Source of the DNA: an uncultured Bacteroidales bacterium
GTDB lineage: Bacteria; Bacteroidota; Bacteroidia; Bacteroidales; Paludibacteraceae
Direction: 5' to 3'
Assembly (NCBI GenBank): GCA_902784425.1
Contig: CACZUS010000020.1
Location: 1 to 39,392, forward strand
Length of the DNA stretch: 39,392 bases
Shown here: in pieces, positions 1 to 8,543 of the stretch
How positions within the stretch are numbered: the stretch's first letter is position 1
Layout of the letters: each line of letters starts with the position of its first letter
Made by a program: the position numbers and the translations under genes
Notes under the pieces: generated by a model
Database searches by the model: none
What the model was told of the DNA's origin: nothing
Seen by the model: only the letters and a program-made list of their open reading frames with translations

Positions 1-830
1 ACTTGTGCAGGTAGTTGCACACATCCTCGATGGTCTTCTGTTCGGGGGTGTAGACCTCTTCCAAAGGCTCGATGGGGTATTCCTCATTGTGAACGATGCA
101 GTCGGCGGCTTCGCTGTTGGAGCGGTAACCGCATTCGGGGCAGATGACGATGGTGTCCTCGCCAATGTCGGTGAGCAGCATGAACTCATGGGAGATGCGG
201 CCACCCATCATGCCCGAGTCGGACTTGACGGCCACGACCTGAGGCACGCCTGCACGGGCGAAGATGCGGTCGTAGGCATGGTAAGCCTTGGCGTAGTATT
301 GCTCCAAGTCCTCTTGCGAGGTGTGGAAGCTGTAGGCGTCCTTCATCGTGAACTCACGGGTACGGATCAAGCCACCGCGTGAACGAGGTTCATCGCGGAA
401 CTTGGTCTGGATCTGGTAGATCATGAAGGGGTACTGCGTGTAACTCTTTGCGGCGTCGCGGGCCAGCTGCACGGCGGCTTCTTCGTGGGTCATGCCCAGC
501 ACCATGTCGATGCCGTTACGATCCTTGAAGCGAAGCAGCTCCGAGCCGATGCTGTTGTAACGCCCTGACTCTTGCCACAGCGTACCCGGCATCACGACGG
601 GGAACATGACTTCCTGTCCGTCGATGCGGTCCATCTCCTCACGGATGATATTCTCGATCTTCTTCGCGATGCGCTTGGCTGGCATGAAGAAGGAAAACAG
701 GCCGGTACCCACCGACTTGATATATCCACCACGCACCATCAGCGCCTGACTGTCGAATACGCAGTCGGCCGGTGCCTTCTTGAAACGTTCGCCTAATAAT
801 GTTGCAGCCTAATAATGTTGCAACTTTCAT
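1..830 (-). CDS. proS: Proline--tRNA ligase, 5' part only, frameshifted near the start
   Basis: Class II prolyl-tRNA synthetase, which charges tRNA-Pro in the cytoplasm. The gene runs off the left edge; about 270 N-terminal residues are visible. Reading the minus strand from about 784 gives family signatures: ERFKKAPADC, then LWQESGRY (motif 2 region), GMTHEEAA, YQIQTKFRDE, TREFTMKDAYSFHT and MMGGRISHEFMLL. The expected start is the ATG at 830 (MKVATLLGERFKK). A 16-bp tandem duplication at 791-822 puts that ATG out of frame with the body, giving a 63-codon dead-end ORF. Removing one copy restores the family N-terminus exactly. Another ATG lies further in (before VRGGY), but starting there would lose about 20 conserved residues. 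proS is essential, so this is a sequencing or assembly error, a rare real mutation, or a second proS exists. The synthetase identification is firm; the state of the 5' end is not. Confidence 0.93.
791..822. repeat. 16-bp perfect tandem duplication inside proS
   Basis: GCCTAATAATGTTGCA occurs twice without a gap (791-806 and 807-822). Sixteen bases is not a multiple of three, so the duplication shifts the proS frame 24 bases after its ATG. Confidence 0.97.
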
Positions 831-868
831 TTCAGTATTACGTAATTAAAATGTTTAACCGATTATTT

Positions 869-941
869 GACACGGGACTACGGGACGCGAGACTACGGGA
901 CTTTTTATCGTCTCGTGTCTCGCGTCTCGAAGTCTCGTGTC
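869..941. repeat. Long inverted repeat with 33/32-base arms in the proS leader
   Basis: Arms at 869-901 and 910-941 flank an 8-base spacer. The arms are built from short units (GGGAC, TAC, GCGAGAC / GTCTC, GTGTC). Nearly all differences between the arms are C-to-T, so RNA from the plus strand would pair almost fully through G-U wobbles. RNA from the minus strand (the proS leader) would have A-C mismatches. No run of T follows, so it is not a standard terminator. The rest of 831-1160 holds the proS promoter and nothing else I can support. I could not find a clear promoter for the plus-strand genes. Confidence 0.8.
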
Positions 942-955
942 CTTCAAATCGGCTG

Positions 956-963
956 CAAAGGTA
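956..963 (-). promoter_or_regulatory. proS promoter -7 element (TACCTTTG)
   Basis: The minus strand reads TACCTTTG, an exact match to the Bacteroidota -7 consensus TAnnTTTG, 126 bases upstream of the proS ATG. The inverted repeat at 869-941 would lie in the untranslated leader. Confidence 0.6.
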
Positions 964-1160
964 CGGAAAAAAAATCATTATCAACTATTACTCTATCATT
1001 CAGATATCCCTTCCTCATGAGGTTAAACTACTTTAGCTGTGTTTTCAGCATAAGAGAGGTGGTATGGATTACTCTAAATCTACTCTCACTATAAAACTTG
1101 AATTTTTCAAAAACTTTGTGCCCAGAATACACGACAACTAACATCAAAACAACACAGCAT

Positions 1161-1310
1161 ATGACACCGACAAACGATTACTACTTAGAAATTGCCGAAG
1201 ACAAAAGGCTAAGCCAGACTTCGGAAGAAATTCATTCAGAGCTTAACTACGATAAGACAGAGCTCGATTGGACAATCCTTTTAAAGGAATGGGCCACAGC
1301 ATTTGCATAA
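1161..1310 (+). CDS. Small acidic protein, 49 aa, first gene of the BrxL/PBP locus
   Basis: Unrecognised protein of 49 residues beginning MTPTNDYYLEIAEDKRLSQT and ending LLKEWATAFA. I chose the ATG at 1161 over an upstream in-frame ATG at 1098 because the extra 21 residues look like non-coding sequence. It is soluble, acidic and probably helical, with no Cys and no membrane segment. It sits 38 bases before the coiled-coil membrane protein and is probably co-transcribed with it. Its place at the head of the locus would fit a regulator or small partner subunit, but nothing in the sequence shows a function. It may be missed by standard gene callers. Confidence 0.6.
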   Translation: MTPTNDYYLEIAEDKRLSQTSEEIHSELNYDKTELDWTILLKEWATAFA

Positions 1311-1348
1311 GGCTATTAAACTAACAGAAAAACAAAACACAAATTATT

Positions 1349-2617
1349 ATGGAAACAACACTTATCAACAAAATCCCCGAACTGATAGAAATGGATATCA
1401 ATTCGGGTGCAAAGCAACCGACGAGAGACAGCCAAAGCTTTAGAACCACCAATTACGGGGATAGGGCTATCCTGAATAGCTGGAAAATCAAAATTAATCC
1501 AGTGGTAAAAAGTATTCATGAAGCCATGTCGGAACTCAAAAAGATCGAAAGCAGAGGTAAATGCTTTCTCGATGCTGCGACTAAAAAACGAGTATGGTTT
1601 TTAACTGAAAAGAAAGCACATGAAGACAGAATCTGTAAATTTAAAGCTGAAATTGAAAAGCACAAGAAAAAACTTGAGTTTTATAACCATTTGAATTCCC
1701 TAAGAAATCGTGATATCGAATCCAACCCTCAAAAAACGAAGCAGCATTCGAAAAAAACGAATTTGTGGGGAAACATCTGGTTGGTCATTCTCATCGAAGC
1801 CATCGTGTCCTTCGCAACTTGGGTGATTCAGAGGGAGGCATTAGGCATTGACAATATCATTACACGAATCGTATTCCTGTTTTCAATTGGCATGGCATCG
1901 GTTTATCAACTCTACTTGTACCAAAAAACGGGAAAAAGACTGCTTAAAGTAATGCATGACATCATCCTCTTGCTGGGCTTTGTCTGCATTATCGATGGCC
2001 TTTTTGTCGGGTATTATTGGGGAACTGTTACAGCTGCCCCATCAACAGACTTCAATCTGGACCCCGTTAGTGTTGAACCACAAATCTATAAAGCTGAAGG
2101 TATTTCATATTTCTTAAAAAACTTCCCTGGAATCTTTGAGTTCTTGGTTACTGTTCTGATTACATTCTGTGGAAAAATGATAGCGGTTCCTAAGATGAAA
2201 GCAAGTGCCGAAGTGTCGGCCAGAACGACAAAAATGGAAAGTACTATAGATATTAAAATCGCCACGGCCAACAAAGCTATTGCTGATTGGAATAATAAGA
2301 TTGAAGAAGAAAACGCCCGTTTTAGCAAGATTGAAGAAATTAACAATGAGAATTTGAAGGCATCACAAGCACAACAGAAAGATTATGAAACCATGAAAAA
2401 GGCCTGTGATGACACCATTTCAGAAAAGAAGGATGAATTGGAAAAACATCTTGATCAAGTGGAGGAGGATATGGCACAATACAGATCCGTCTTTTTGGAA
2501 GCGCGTTCCATGAAACTGGATGTGCCCGTACAATCATTGCCTCCATACGAATTGGCCACAAAATCCGATATCAAAAACTACCTTAAAAAATATCATTCAA
2601 TAAATATTGACCTTTAA
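1349..2617 (+). CDS. Four-TM membrane protein with cytoplasmic coiled coils
   Basis: Protein of 422 residues with no family I recognise. The N-terminal 130 residues are charged and helical, with a coiled-coil run around 85-115 (KFKAEIEKHKKKLEFY). Four hydrophobic segments follow at about 139-160, 169-190, 200-225 and 255-280. Residues about 290-390 form a second strong coiled coil rich in K and E. The C-terminal tail ends NYLKKYHSINIDL. This layout suggests an inner-membrane scaffold with both ends in the cytoplasm. It lies 11 bases before the VWA-like lipoprotein, so the two are very likely one transcript. It might form the membrane platform that links the envelope components to the ATPase encoded downstream, but that role is inferred from gene order only. 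Confidence 0.75.
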   Translation: METTLINKIPELIEMDINSGAKQPTRDSQSFRTTNYGDRAILNSWKIKINPVVKSIHEAMSELKKIESRGKCFLDAATKKRVWFLTEKKAHEDRICKFKAEIEKHKKKLEFYNHLNSLRNRDIESNPQKTKQHSKKTNLWGNIWLVILIEAIVSFATWVIQREALGIDNIITRIVFLFSIGMASVYQLYLYQKTGKRLLKVMHDIILLLGFVCIIDGLFVGYYWGTVTAAPSTDFNLDPVSVEPQIYKAEGISYFLKNFPGIFEFLVTVLITFCGKMIAVPKMKASAEVSARTTKMESTIDIKIATANKAIADWNNKIEEENARFSKIEEINNENLKASQAQQKDYETMKKACDDTISEKKDELEKHLDQVEEDMAQYRSVFLEARSMKLDVPVQSLPPYELATKSDIKNYLKKYHSINIDL

Positions 2618-2628
2618 TACCAAGCACC

Positions 2629-3423
2629 ATGAACAAGTATTTTATCGTAGCAATTCTATTTGCAATAACCATGATCTACGGATGCAATTCCCACGATCCA
2701 AAAACAAACGATTACCAAGAGATATGCGTAACATTTGTTGCTGACTGCACTGATCCTGAACTGTTTAGTTCATCAATAGACCCTGATTTTCGAACCAATC
2801 TGAATTCATTCTTCCAAACCACCAAACTCTATCCTCTGGACTATGGCAAAATGCTTACTGTCAAAATGCTTCCTCTTGAGGCATCGGGAATGTTTTCCTC
2901 CAACAAAGCATCTATTGGACCGGCTTACAAATGGATGTCGACACGTGAAGCTTCTGCATGTCGCGATACCGGTCCTCTGCGCCAACTAATTGCAACGGAA
3001 TTGGATGCATACAAGACGCTCAGTGAATCCAACATGAAAAACAGCTCTATCCTTGAAACTCTGCTGAAAACATTCATAGATATGGATCCTGAAGCCGAAA
3101 AAAACATCATCGTTGTATTAACTGACGGTATTGAGCATAGTGGATACCTGAACATGTATCGGTCCCCGGTGCCGACAAAAGACGATGACATTAAAAACCT
3201 GACGAAGAAACTTGACCAATTTCTGGTGCAGGATGCCACTAACCGCATAGAACAAACAGACCCGGTTGTAGTCATGGTGATAAAAAAGAACGAAAAAGTG
3301 AGCACCAGCGATTTAAAGCAATTCTACAGCCAGTTCTTTTCCGGTGTTTTAGGCATCCCAACCGACCACGTGCTGTTTGTTGATAATCTTGGAAATAACA
3401 TTTTAATCCCCGAAGAGCCATGA
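2629..3423 (+). CDS. Lipoprotein with a von Willebrand factor A-like fold
   Basis: Protein of 264 residues. It begins with a lipoprotein signal peptide, MNKYFIVAILFAITMIYGC, with the lipid-modified Cys at residue 19. The mature part has a Rossmann-like alternation. An early strand, EICVTFVADCTD, sits where VWA domains carry the DxSxS metal site. A central strand, NIIVVLTDGIEHSG, matches the second VWA strand and TDG motif. A late strand, DPVVVMVIKK, follows. The metal-binding DxSxS itself is not intact, so metal dependence is uncertain. The stop codon overlaps the next ATG (ATGA), which suggests translational coupling with the PBP-like protein. A likely role is an envelope-anchored binding or sensing partner of that protein. 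The VWA call rests on motif shape and is moderate. Confidence 0.7.
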   Translation: MNKYFIVAILFAITMIYGCNSHDPKTNDYQEICVTFVADCTDPELFSSSIDPDFRTNLNSFFQTTKLYPLDYGKMLTVKMLPLEASGMFSSNKASIGPAYKWMSTREASACRDTGPLRQLIATELDAYKTLSESNMKNSSILETLLKTFIDMDPEAEKNIIVVLTDGIEHSGYLNMYRSPVPTKDDDIKNLTKKLDQFLVQDATNRIEQTDPVVVMVIKKNEKVSTSDLKQFYSQFFSGVLGIPTDHVLFVDNLGNNILIPEEP

Positions 3424-6392
3424 AAAATATTCTAATTGTTACGTCATTATCTTTGCTTGTTGTCTTGTTTCTGACAAGCCGCTATTTGCTTAAGGATCTC
3501 TTTAGGCAGTTTAGGAAATACACGGTTAACTTGTTTTCCGGTCATAATAGCATGTTTTATTGTGAACTCAGTGTTACTGTAATGATTGTTGTTTTGTTAG
3601 CGATGGGAGCTGCCGCCGTTCAATCGGCGGCGGCAGCCATCTTTTCATGCATTACAACAAATGACATTGCTGAATTCTGCATCACCTATCGAGGGGTATT
3701 CAGCTTTTATTCCTCGGAAATTCAAAATCCAAGCCATCATATCCTATGGCTTTTCGTGTCACCTTTCTTTAAGTTGTTGTCCGTAAGCGTTCTGCTCCTT
3801 TCCATCAGGAAGTATTTCTCCTTGTTCAACAAACTGTATGGAAAGAGGATTTATTCGGAATCGGATTGTTTCTATTTTTCATTGATTGGAGCGTTTCTGC
3901 TTTTTGGAGCCGATGTATTCTTGTACACTCAGTCTATACAAAACCTTAATATGACATCAAACAGCTTGTATATCGTGCTGCAAAACCTGTCTGTTTTCTT
4001 GTTCTTCTTTTCTTGTTATTGGATGTTTTCAAAGTCAAGCCGACAATTGTCCGAAAGCCTTGATAAGTATCTGGTAATGGGAAAGTTCGAAAAAGACGTT
4101 GTTTCTTCGCCGTGGAAGATGATGGTTGTCACATATATAATATCGGTTTTCTTGACTATTCCCTCTTATTTGGGTCTGCAATGGCAACCTGATAATAAAG
4201 TGCTGTTGGCTTTGTTTGCCCTCGTATGTGTTTCAGCATTTTTCTTCACAAAATTCTTTTTGGCTCGGTCTTGGAATTATTTGTCAGCCATTCTGTTTAA
4301 TTCCACATTGGAGCAATCCATGACAGAAACCAAGAAAGTTCAACTTAACAGCCGTTGGATTATTTTGCTGTATTCTTTGGTCGGCATAGGTATTTTGGCA
4401 TTTTCGGTGTTCTATCCTAAATCCATGTTCTTATTTGTCTGTATATTAATGTGCACGGTCGTTTTGTTGATAGTATCGTCATCGCTAGTATATGGTATTA
4501 TAATGCTGGTGGGTATAATTGTGGATAAGATAAAGGGAGTGAAACATGACAATAATTATTGGATTGATTACACACAATATATCAAGAACACGGTATTGTC
4601 GTTTGTTCCCTCTTGTAGATGGGTGTGTTGTTTCGTTTTTGTGGCCTTTTTACTGATTACTATATTCCCAAAACGCTTGGATTGCAGCCAAATATATTCA
4701 AATAACAATTGTGTTGTGGATCCTAATGGAGATGTGCTGTGGGTGGACGAGTCGCAGGATCATTTTTTTGTTCCAATCACAAGTAGGGAAATACCAAAAC
4801 AATATATTGATATGTTGCTGTTTCAGGAGGATCGCGGTTTTTGGAAACAAAATTCTTATCTTCCCAACAAATCAAATTGGCATGGTTTTTCTCCCTCCAT
4901 TCTAAAAAGAGGCGGGAGTAATATTAACTGTCAGATTGTTAAGCAATTAACTTATTACAATTCCCAAGCAACCCCTCGAGATGCTCAGCGTAAGGTCAGT
5001 GATCAGCTGGGTTCATACCAACTGTCACTATTGTACGAGCCAGAAGAACTACTCGAAATTTATTTGAATATTAGTTCTTTTAACGGCGGGCGAGGTTATC
5101 GGGGCATTAACGCAAGTAGTCTTTTTACATACGGACGCCCTATAGGAAAAATCAACGCGACAGAATTTTTGTATTTAATATCAACGTTGCCAAGATCCAA
5201 ATATTTGACGGATGGGGAACAAAGTATTGCTTATTCGCGCGTCCAGGAGGAACCCGAATTGGTAAAAAGCATGCTTCTTAAAAAGGCAAAAAAATGGAAA
5301 TTAGAGGGACTAATAACCAACCGCGAGTATAGAGCATTGTGTAACGACACTCTTGGCTTTTCAAATCATAGGTATCAATGTGCCGACTTGCCGATTAGCA
5401 CTCGCCTCATGTTTGAAAAAGAATTCAAGGATAATCCGGGGCGCCATGATTGTACCATCACCTTGGACAATGAAAAAGCCTTAATGTCGGCCTATAATCT
5501 GTTAAAGGACAAGGAAGCATTCAGACAAGGCGGGGCAGAACTACAAGTGGCAGCCCTCGTCGTAGAAGCCCAGAGCGGCAAGATTGTTGGTCACTTTTCT
5601 TCTTCCGAAGTGCTTGACTATGCAAATGAGTATACTTTCCCAATTGGTTCAATAGGCAAACCAGCTATTTGTTTGAGTCTGCTTCAAGCAGGCGTTCCCG
5701 CAAATTTTACATTGTATGATGGCGTGATCAACAAACGTAAAACGCCTCATAACAGCCATGGATGGAGCAACAACTATGTGAATATGGAGACCATCCTATC
5801 AAAGAGCCTTAATGCTCCGTTTAGGAATATAGATGCCCTAGGAAAGAATCCCAAGACTATCTTTGCTGATGTTGAGAGAGCCTATGACTCAATGCAAGTC
5901 ATAACAGACAAAGCTCATTGTAAAGATGATATTTTCAATTACCCACTGGGTATCAGGGAGATGCGCGTTCACGATGTAGCCCAAATCTATCAAGCAATCT
6001 TTAACTTAAATGGTGGCGTTTATGTACCGCTTTCATTAGAACAAAAAAGCGATGGCGTCAAGTCAAAAAGGATTTGGGATGAAACCCATGTCAACGAGGT
6101 TAAAAACGCTTTGAACAAGACGATTGAAAACGAAGGCGGTACGTTACACAGATACAAAAACGCCCTGCCCCAAGGAAAGACTTATTATGGGAAGACGGGG
6201 ACTAGCAGTAGACAACGAGATGGCTGGACGGTGCTTTCTGATGGCAATATCGTCATAGTCTGTTGGGCCTCATACGGCAAACAAGTTGGTGATAAAATGG
6301 ACCTGGGCCAGTCTCCTCTTGGGGGGGCGAATACTGCTGGTTTGTTCGCCGTGCTTGTATATAATGAGCTTGAAAAAACACACAACTTCTAA
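3420..6392 (+). CDS. Ten-TM protein fused to a bifunctional (GT51 + transpeptidase) penicillin-binding protein
   Basis: Protein of 990 residues. About ten hydrophobic segments fill residues 1-420, far more than the single anchor of a normal class A PBP. A GT51 glycosyltransferase domain follows: QEDRGFW (catalytic-type Glu 470), GGSNINCQIVKQ near 500, RKVSDQ, and EEIYLN-like EIYLN near 548. The GT site is divergent: the usual second Glu (RKxxE) is Asp, and GGSTITQQ is changed. The transpeptidase domain is well kept: SIGK (Ser 744, Lys 747), SLN (796-798) and KTG (925-927). It therefore probably has an active transpeptidase, with glycosyltransferase activity in doubt. The start overlaps the lipoprotein stop. 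It would act in the inner membrane and periplasm on peptidoglycan. It differs from housekeeping PBP1 in its N-terminal domain and its neighbours. Confidence 0.85.
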   Translation: MKNILIVTSLSLLVVLFLTSRYLLKDLFRQFRKYTVNLFSGHNSMFYCELSVTVMIVVLLAMGAAAVQSAAAAIFSCITTNDIAEFCITYRGVFSFYSSEIQNPSHHILWLFVSPFFKLLSVSVLLLSIRKYFSLFNKLYGKRIYSESDCFYFSLIGAFLLFGADVFLYTQSIQNLNMTSNSLYIVLQNLSVFLFFFSCYWMFSKSSRQLSESLDKYLVMGKFEKDVVSSPWKMMVVTYIISVFLTIPSYLGLQWQPDNKVLLALFALVCVSAFFFTKFFLARSWNYLSAILFNSTLEQSMTETKKVQLNSRWIILLYSLVGIGILAFSVFYPKSMFLFVCILMCTVVLLIVSSSLVYGIIMLVGIIVDKIKGVKHDNNYWIDYTQYIKNTVLSFVPSCRWVCCFVFVAFLLITIFPKRLDCSQIYSNNNCVVDPNGDVLWVDESQDHFFVPITSREIPKQYIDMLLFQEDRGFWKQNSYLPNKSNWHGFSPSILKRGGSNINCQIVKQLTYYNSQATPRDAQRKVSDQLGSYQLSLLYEPEELLEIYLNISSFNGGRGYRGINASSLFTYGRPIGKINATEFLYLISTLPRSKYLTDGEQSIAYSRVQEEPELVKSMLLKKAKKWKLEGLITNREYRALCNDTLGFSNHRYQCADLPISTRLMFEKEFKDNPGRHDCTITLDNEKALMSAYNLLKDKEAFRQGGAELQVAALVVEAQSGKIVGHFSSSEVLDYANEYTFPIGSIGKPAICLSLLQAGVPANFTLYDGVINKRKTPHNSHGWSNNYVNMETILSKSLNAPFRNIDALGKNPKTIFADVERAYDSMQVITDKAHCKDDIFNYPLGIREMRVHDVAQIYQAIFNLNGGVYVPLSLEQKSDGVKSKRIWDETHVNEVKNALNKTIENEGGTLHRYKNALPQGKTYYGKTGTSSRQRDGWTVLSDGNIVIVCWASYGKQVGDKMDLGQSPLGGANTAGLFAVLVYNELEKTHNF

Positions 6393-6403
6393 TTCTATTA
6401 GCC

Positions 6404-7012
6404 ATGCTATTAATGAAACTTGTTTCACCCAAGACCATTCCGAACAAATCGGAGTGGAAGTTTCGGCACAAGTTGTATCGTTTTTTGCTTCAAGCCTTTT
6501 CACTGCTATATGTGAGAGGTAAAATTGACGACTGCGTTGTTGTCAATGAAGTCGAGGTGATGCACTGCCTGTATGACAAATGGTTTGAAAACGAGTTGCA
6601 AAGATTTGGCTTTGACATCTCTGCGTCTTATTATGTCACTCCCCAAAATAGCTTTGGCAAAAGATGGTATCATCGCTTTGGTGTGTTTAATTGGGAAGAG
6701 AAGTTAACGATAGTGCATTGCGGAAAGGAGTGTTGTATTGCCCGAGGCCGTCGCGTCAGCTTTAATGCAGATGTGGACGGGGTGTTGTTGTCATCATCAA
6801 GTGATGCGGTGGCCATCAGGTTTTATGGGCGACAAGAAGGTTTGGTTAGCAGTCGAGCTGCTACACCAAAAGAGAAAGATGAAAAGAAGAAAATTCATTT
6901 CAAGGAAACCATAAATGTAAAGCCAGCAGCGGTTGAGGAGACAACCACAAAGACTTCCTCGGAGGATACTTATACCCAACACAAAGGGTTCGAAGAAAAC
7001 GATATTTTTTGA
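6404..7012 (+). CDS. Unknown soluble protein, 202 aa, with charged C-terminal tail
   Basis: Unrecognised protein encoded 11 bases after the PBP-like gene and 25 bases before the BrxL-like gene. A helical N-terminus (residues about 1-45) leads into a compact region with several strands (GVFNWEEKLTIVHC, CCIARGRRVSF, DAVAIRFYGRQE). A low-complexity tail rich in K, E and T (residues about 145-202) follows and looks unstructured. Two adjacent Cys (ECCIARG) stand out. The strand-rich middle could be a small beta-sandwich such as an FHA-like fold, but no diagnostic residues are present. It may connect the membrane parts to the ATPase. Its position in the locus is the only functional evidence. Confidence 0.65.
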   Translation: MLLMKLVSPKTIPNKSEWKFRHKLYRFLLQAFSLLYVRGKIDDCVVVNEVEVMHCLYDKWFENELQRFGFDISASYYVTPQNSFGKRWYHRFGVFNWEEKLTIVHCGKECCIARGRRVSFNADVDGVLLSSSSDAVAIRFYGRQEGLVSSRAATPKEKDEKKKIHFKETINVKPAAVEETTTKTSSEDTYTQHKGFEENDIF

Positions 7013-7037
7013 TTACTAACCAATAACACATAAAAAA

Positions 7038-8474
7038 ATGACTATCAACGAAAAAACGAAGGAGTGCTTTGCGGAGCTCTCCATCATGAAATCAAGAAAC
7101 TACGATTCGTTGTTCAAAGGAAGGAATCTTCCTTCTTTCGTCAAAGACTTCATCCTTCGCCGTTATACGGATGACAACGGTGCCGTGAACGGTCCTGCGG
7201 TGGAAGCCTATCTTGCCTCAAAGATGCCATCGGATGCTGAGATGCTGAAACAGTGTCTTTTGGGAGGCGACAGCGTCAACATCACCACAAGGTTCACAGT
7301 GAATACCGATATGGCCAAGGGGATGGTTCGCTTTACTTTGCCAGAGATCAACCTGTCGTCTGATGCCTTTGTAAGCCAAGAACTGCTTGAAAATGACGCT
7401 GAGCCCATTACCGACGGCGAGCATTGGGGCAACATCACATTGGTTTATGTTGAGCCAGAAGGCCGTCGTAAGGGTTATGTGCTTATGACGACCTACAAAG
7501 CATTCGAGCCATATCGCATCGATGTTCCATACTACATGCAGGCGCGTGAGAATTTTACAACTGACGAATGGATCGACTTCTTGGTTGCCACAATGGAGTA
7601 CAACCCAGAGGAGTTTTCTGAAGAGCAGAAACAAGAACTGATTTCAAGGTTGTTGACATTGGTGGAACCCCGCCTTAATATGATTGAGCTGGGACCCAAG
7701 GGAACCGGCAAGTCATACGTGTACAACAATTTGAGCAAACATACCTGGCTGTTGGCTGGTGGGCGCACTTCTCGGGCAAAGTTGTTTTACAACAAGGCCA
7801 CAAGACAATTCGGCGTGATGAAGAACTATGATGTGGTAGGCATCGATGAAATCACAACATTCCAGTTTTCAGACCCAAACGAGATGCAGTCCATCATGAA
7901 GTCTTATCTTGAAGCAGGTAAAGCTGCTGTGGACAATACCATGTTCCAATCGGAGTGCGGCTTGATGCTGCTGGGCAACATTCCCCTCGACAAAGATATG
8001 AGACCCATAAACCCTTCGTATGTGAAGTGCTTGCCAGAGATGTTTCGCGAGAGCGCGACCATGGATCGTTTCCACGGATTCATTGAGGGATGGAAACTGC
8101 CACGCTTGACCAAAGACCACATTATTGAAGGATGGGTTCTGAATTGTGAATACTTTTCTTCGGTGCTTCATATTCTGCGTTTCGCATCAGAGTACGACAG
8201 CATTTTCTCTGAGTTGGTCAATGTCCCTCATGGTTGTGACCTGCGCGACAAAACCGCTGTGCAACGTATGGCTACAGCATATCACAAGCTCTTGTTCCCG
8301 CACGTCCGCTCGCTGGACAATATCGACCCAAAGGAGATAGATACCTTCAAACAGTTGTATGACCATTATTGCCTACAACCCGCCATGCGTCGTAGGCAAA
8401 TCATCCGCGACCAATGCCACAGAATTGACCGTGAGTTCAAACTTGAAGTTTCAGAGTTTTCTATAATTCAATAA
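7038..8474 (+). CDS. BrxL-like AAA+ ATPase (TIGR02688 type), no Lon protease domain
   Basis: Protein of 478 residues resembling BrxL of BREX phage-defence systems. An N-terminal DNA-binding-type region (NLPSFVKDFILRRY) is followed by the family signature FTTDEWIDFLV, then Walker A GPKGTGKS (residues 219-226), then GGRTSRAKLFYN, Walker B VVGIDEIT (about 266-272), a sensor-type LLGNIP, and MFRESATMDRFHGFIEGWKLP. The protein stops soon after the AAA+ core, where longer BrxL proteins continue into a Lon-like domain. BrxL proteins form DNA-binding rings that hydrolyse ATP. No brxA, brxB, brxC, pglX or pglZ is visible in the window, so this is not a standard BREX locus. It is the last gene of the plus-strand locus. 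I recognise the family with good confidence; its role here is unknown. Confidence 0.88.
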   Translation: MTINEKTKECFAELSIMKSRNYDSLFKGRNLPSFVKDFILRRYTDDNGAVNGPAVEAYLASKMPSDAEMLKQCLLGGDSVNITTRFTVNTDMAKGMVRFTLPEINLSSDAFVSQELLENDAEPITDGEHWGNITLVYVEPEGRRKGYVLMTTYKAFEPYRIDVPYYMQARENFTTDEWIDFLVATMEYNPEEFSEEQKQELISRLLTLVEPRLNMIELGPKGTGKSYVYNNLSKHTWLLAGGRTSRAKLFYNKATRQFGVMKNYDVVGIDEITTFQFSDPNEMQSIMKSYLEAGKAAVDNTMFQSECGLMLLGNIPLDKDMRPINPSYVKCLPEMFRESATMDRFHGFIEGWKLPRLTKDHIIEGWVLNCEYFSSVLHILRFASEYDSIFSELVNVPHGCDLRDKTAVQRMATAYHKLLFPHVRSLDNIDPKEIDTFKQLYDHYCLQPAMRRRQIIRDQCHRIDREFKLEVSEFSIIQ

Positions 8475-8543
8475 TTCTAAGACCATTGTATAAGCGGTAG
8501 GTGTTTTCAATATATTGTCGACAAGATTACAAGAAACCGATTA

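Noticed and set aside
639..830. 63-codon minus-strand ORF starting at the proS ATG
   Set aside because: It is the out-of-frame product of the 16-bp duplication, not a separate gene.
7038..8474. Complete BREX system
   Set aside because: Only a BrxL-like protein is present; no methylase, phosphatase-like PglZ or BrxC is seen in the window.
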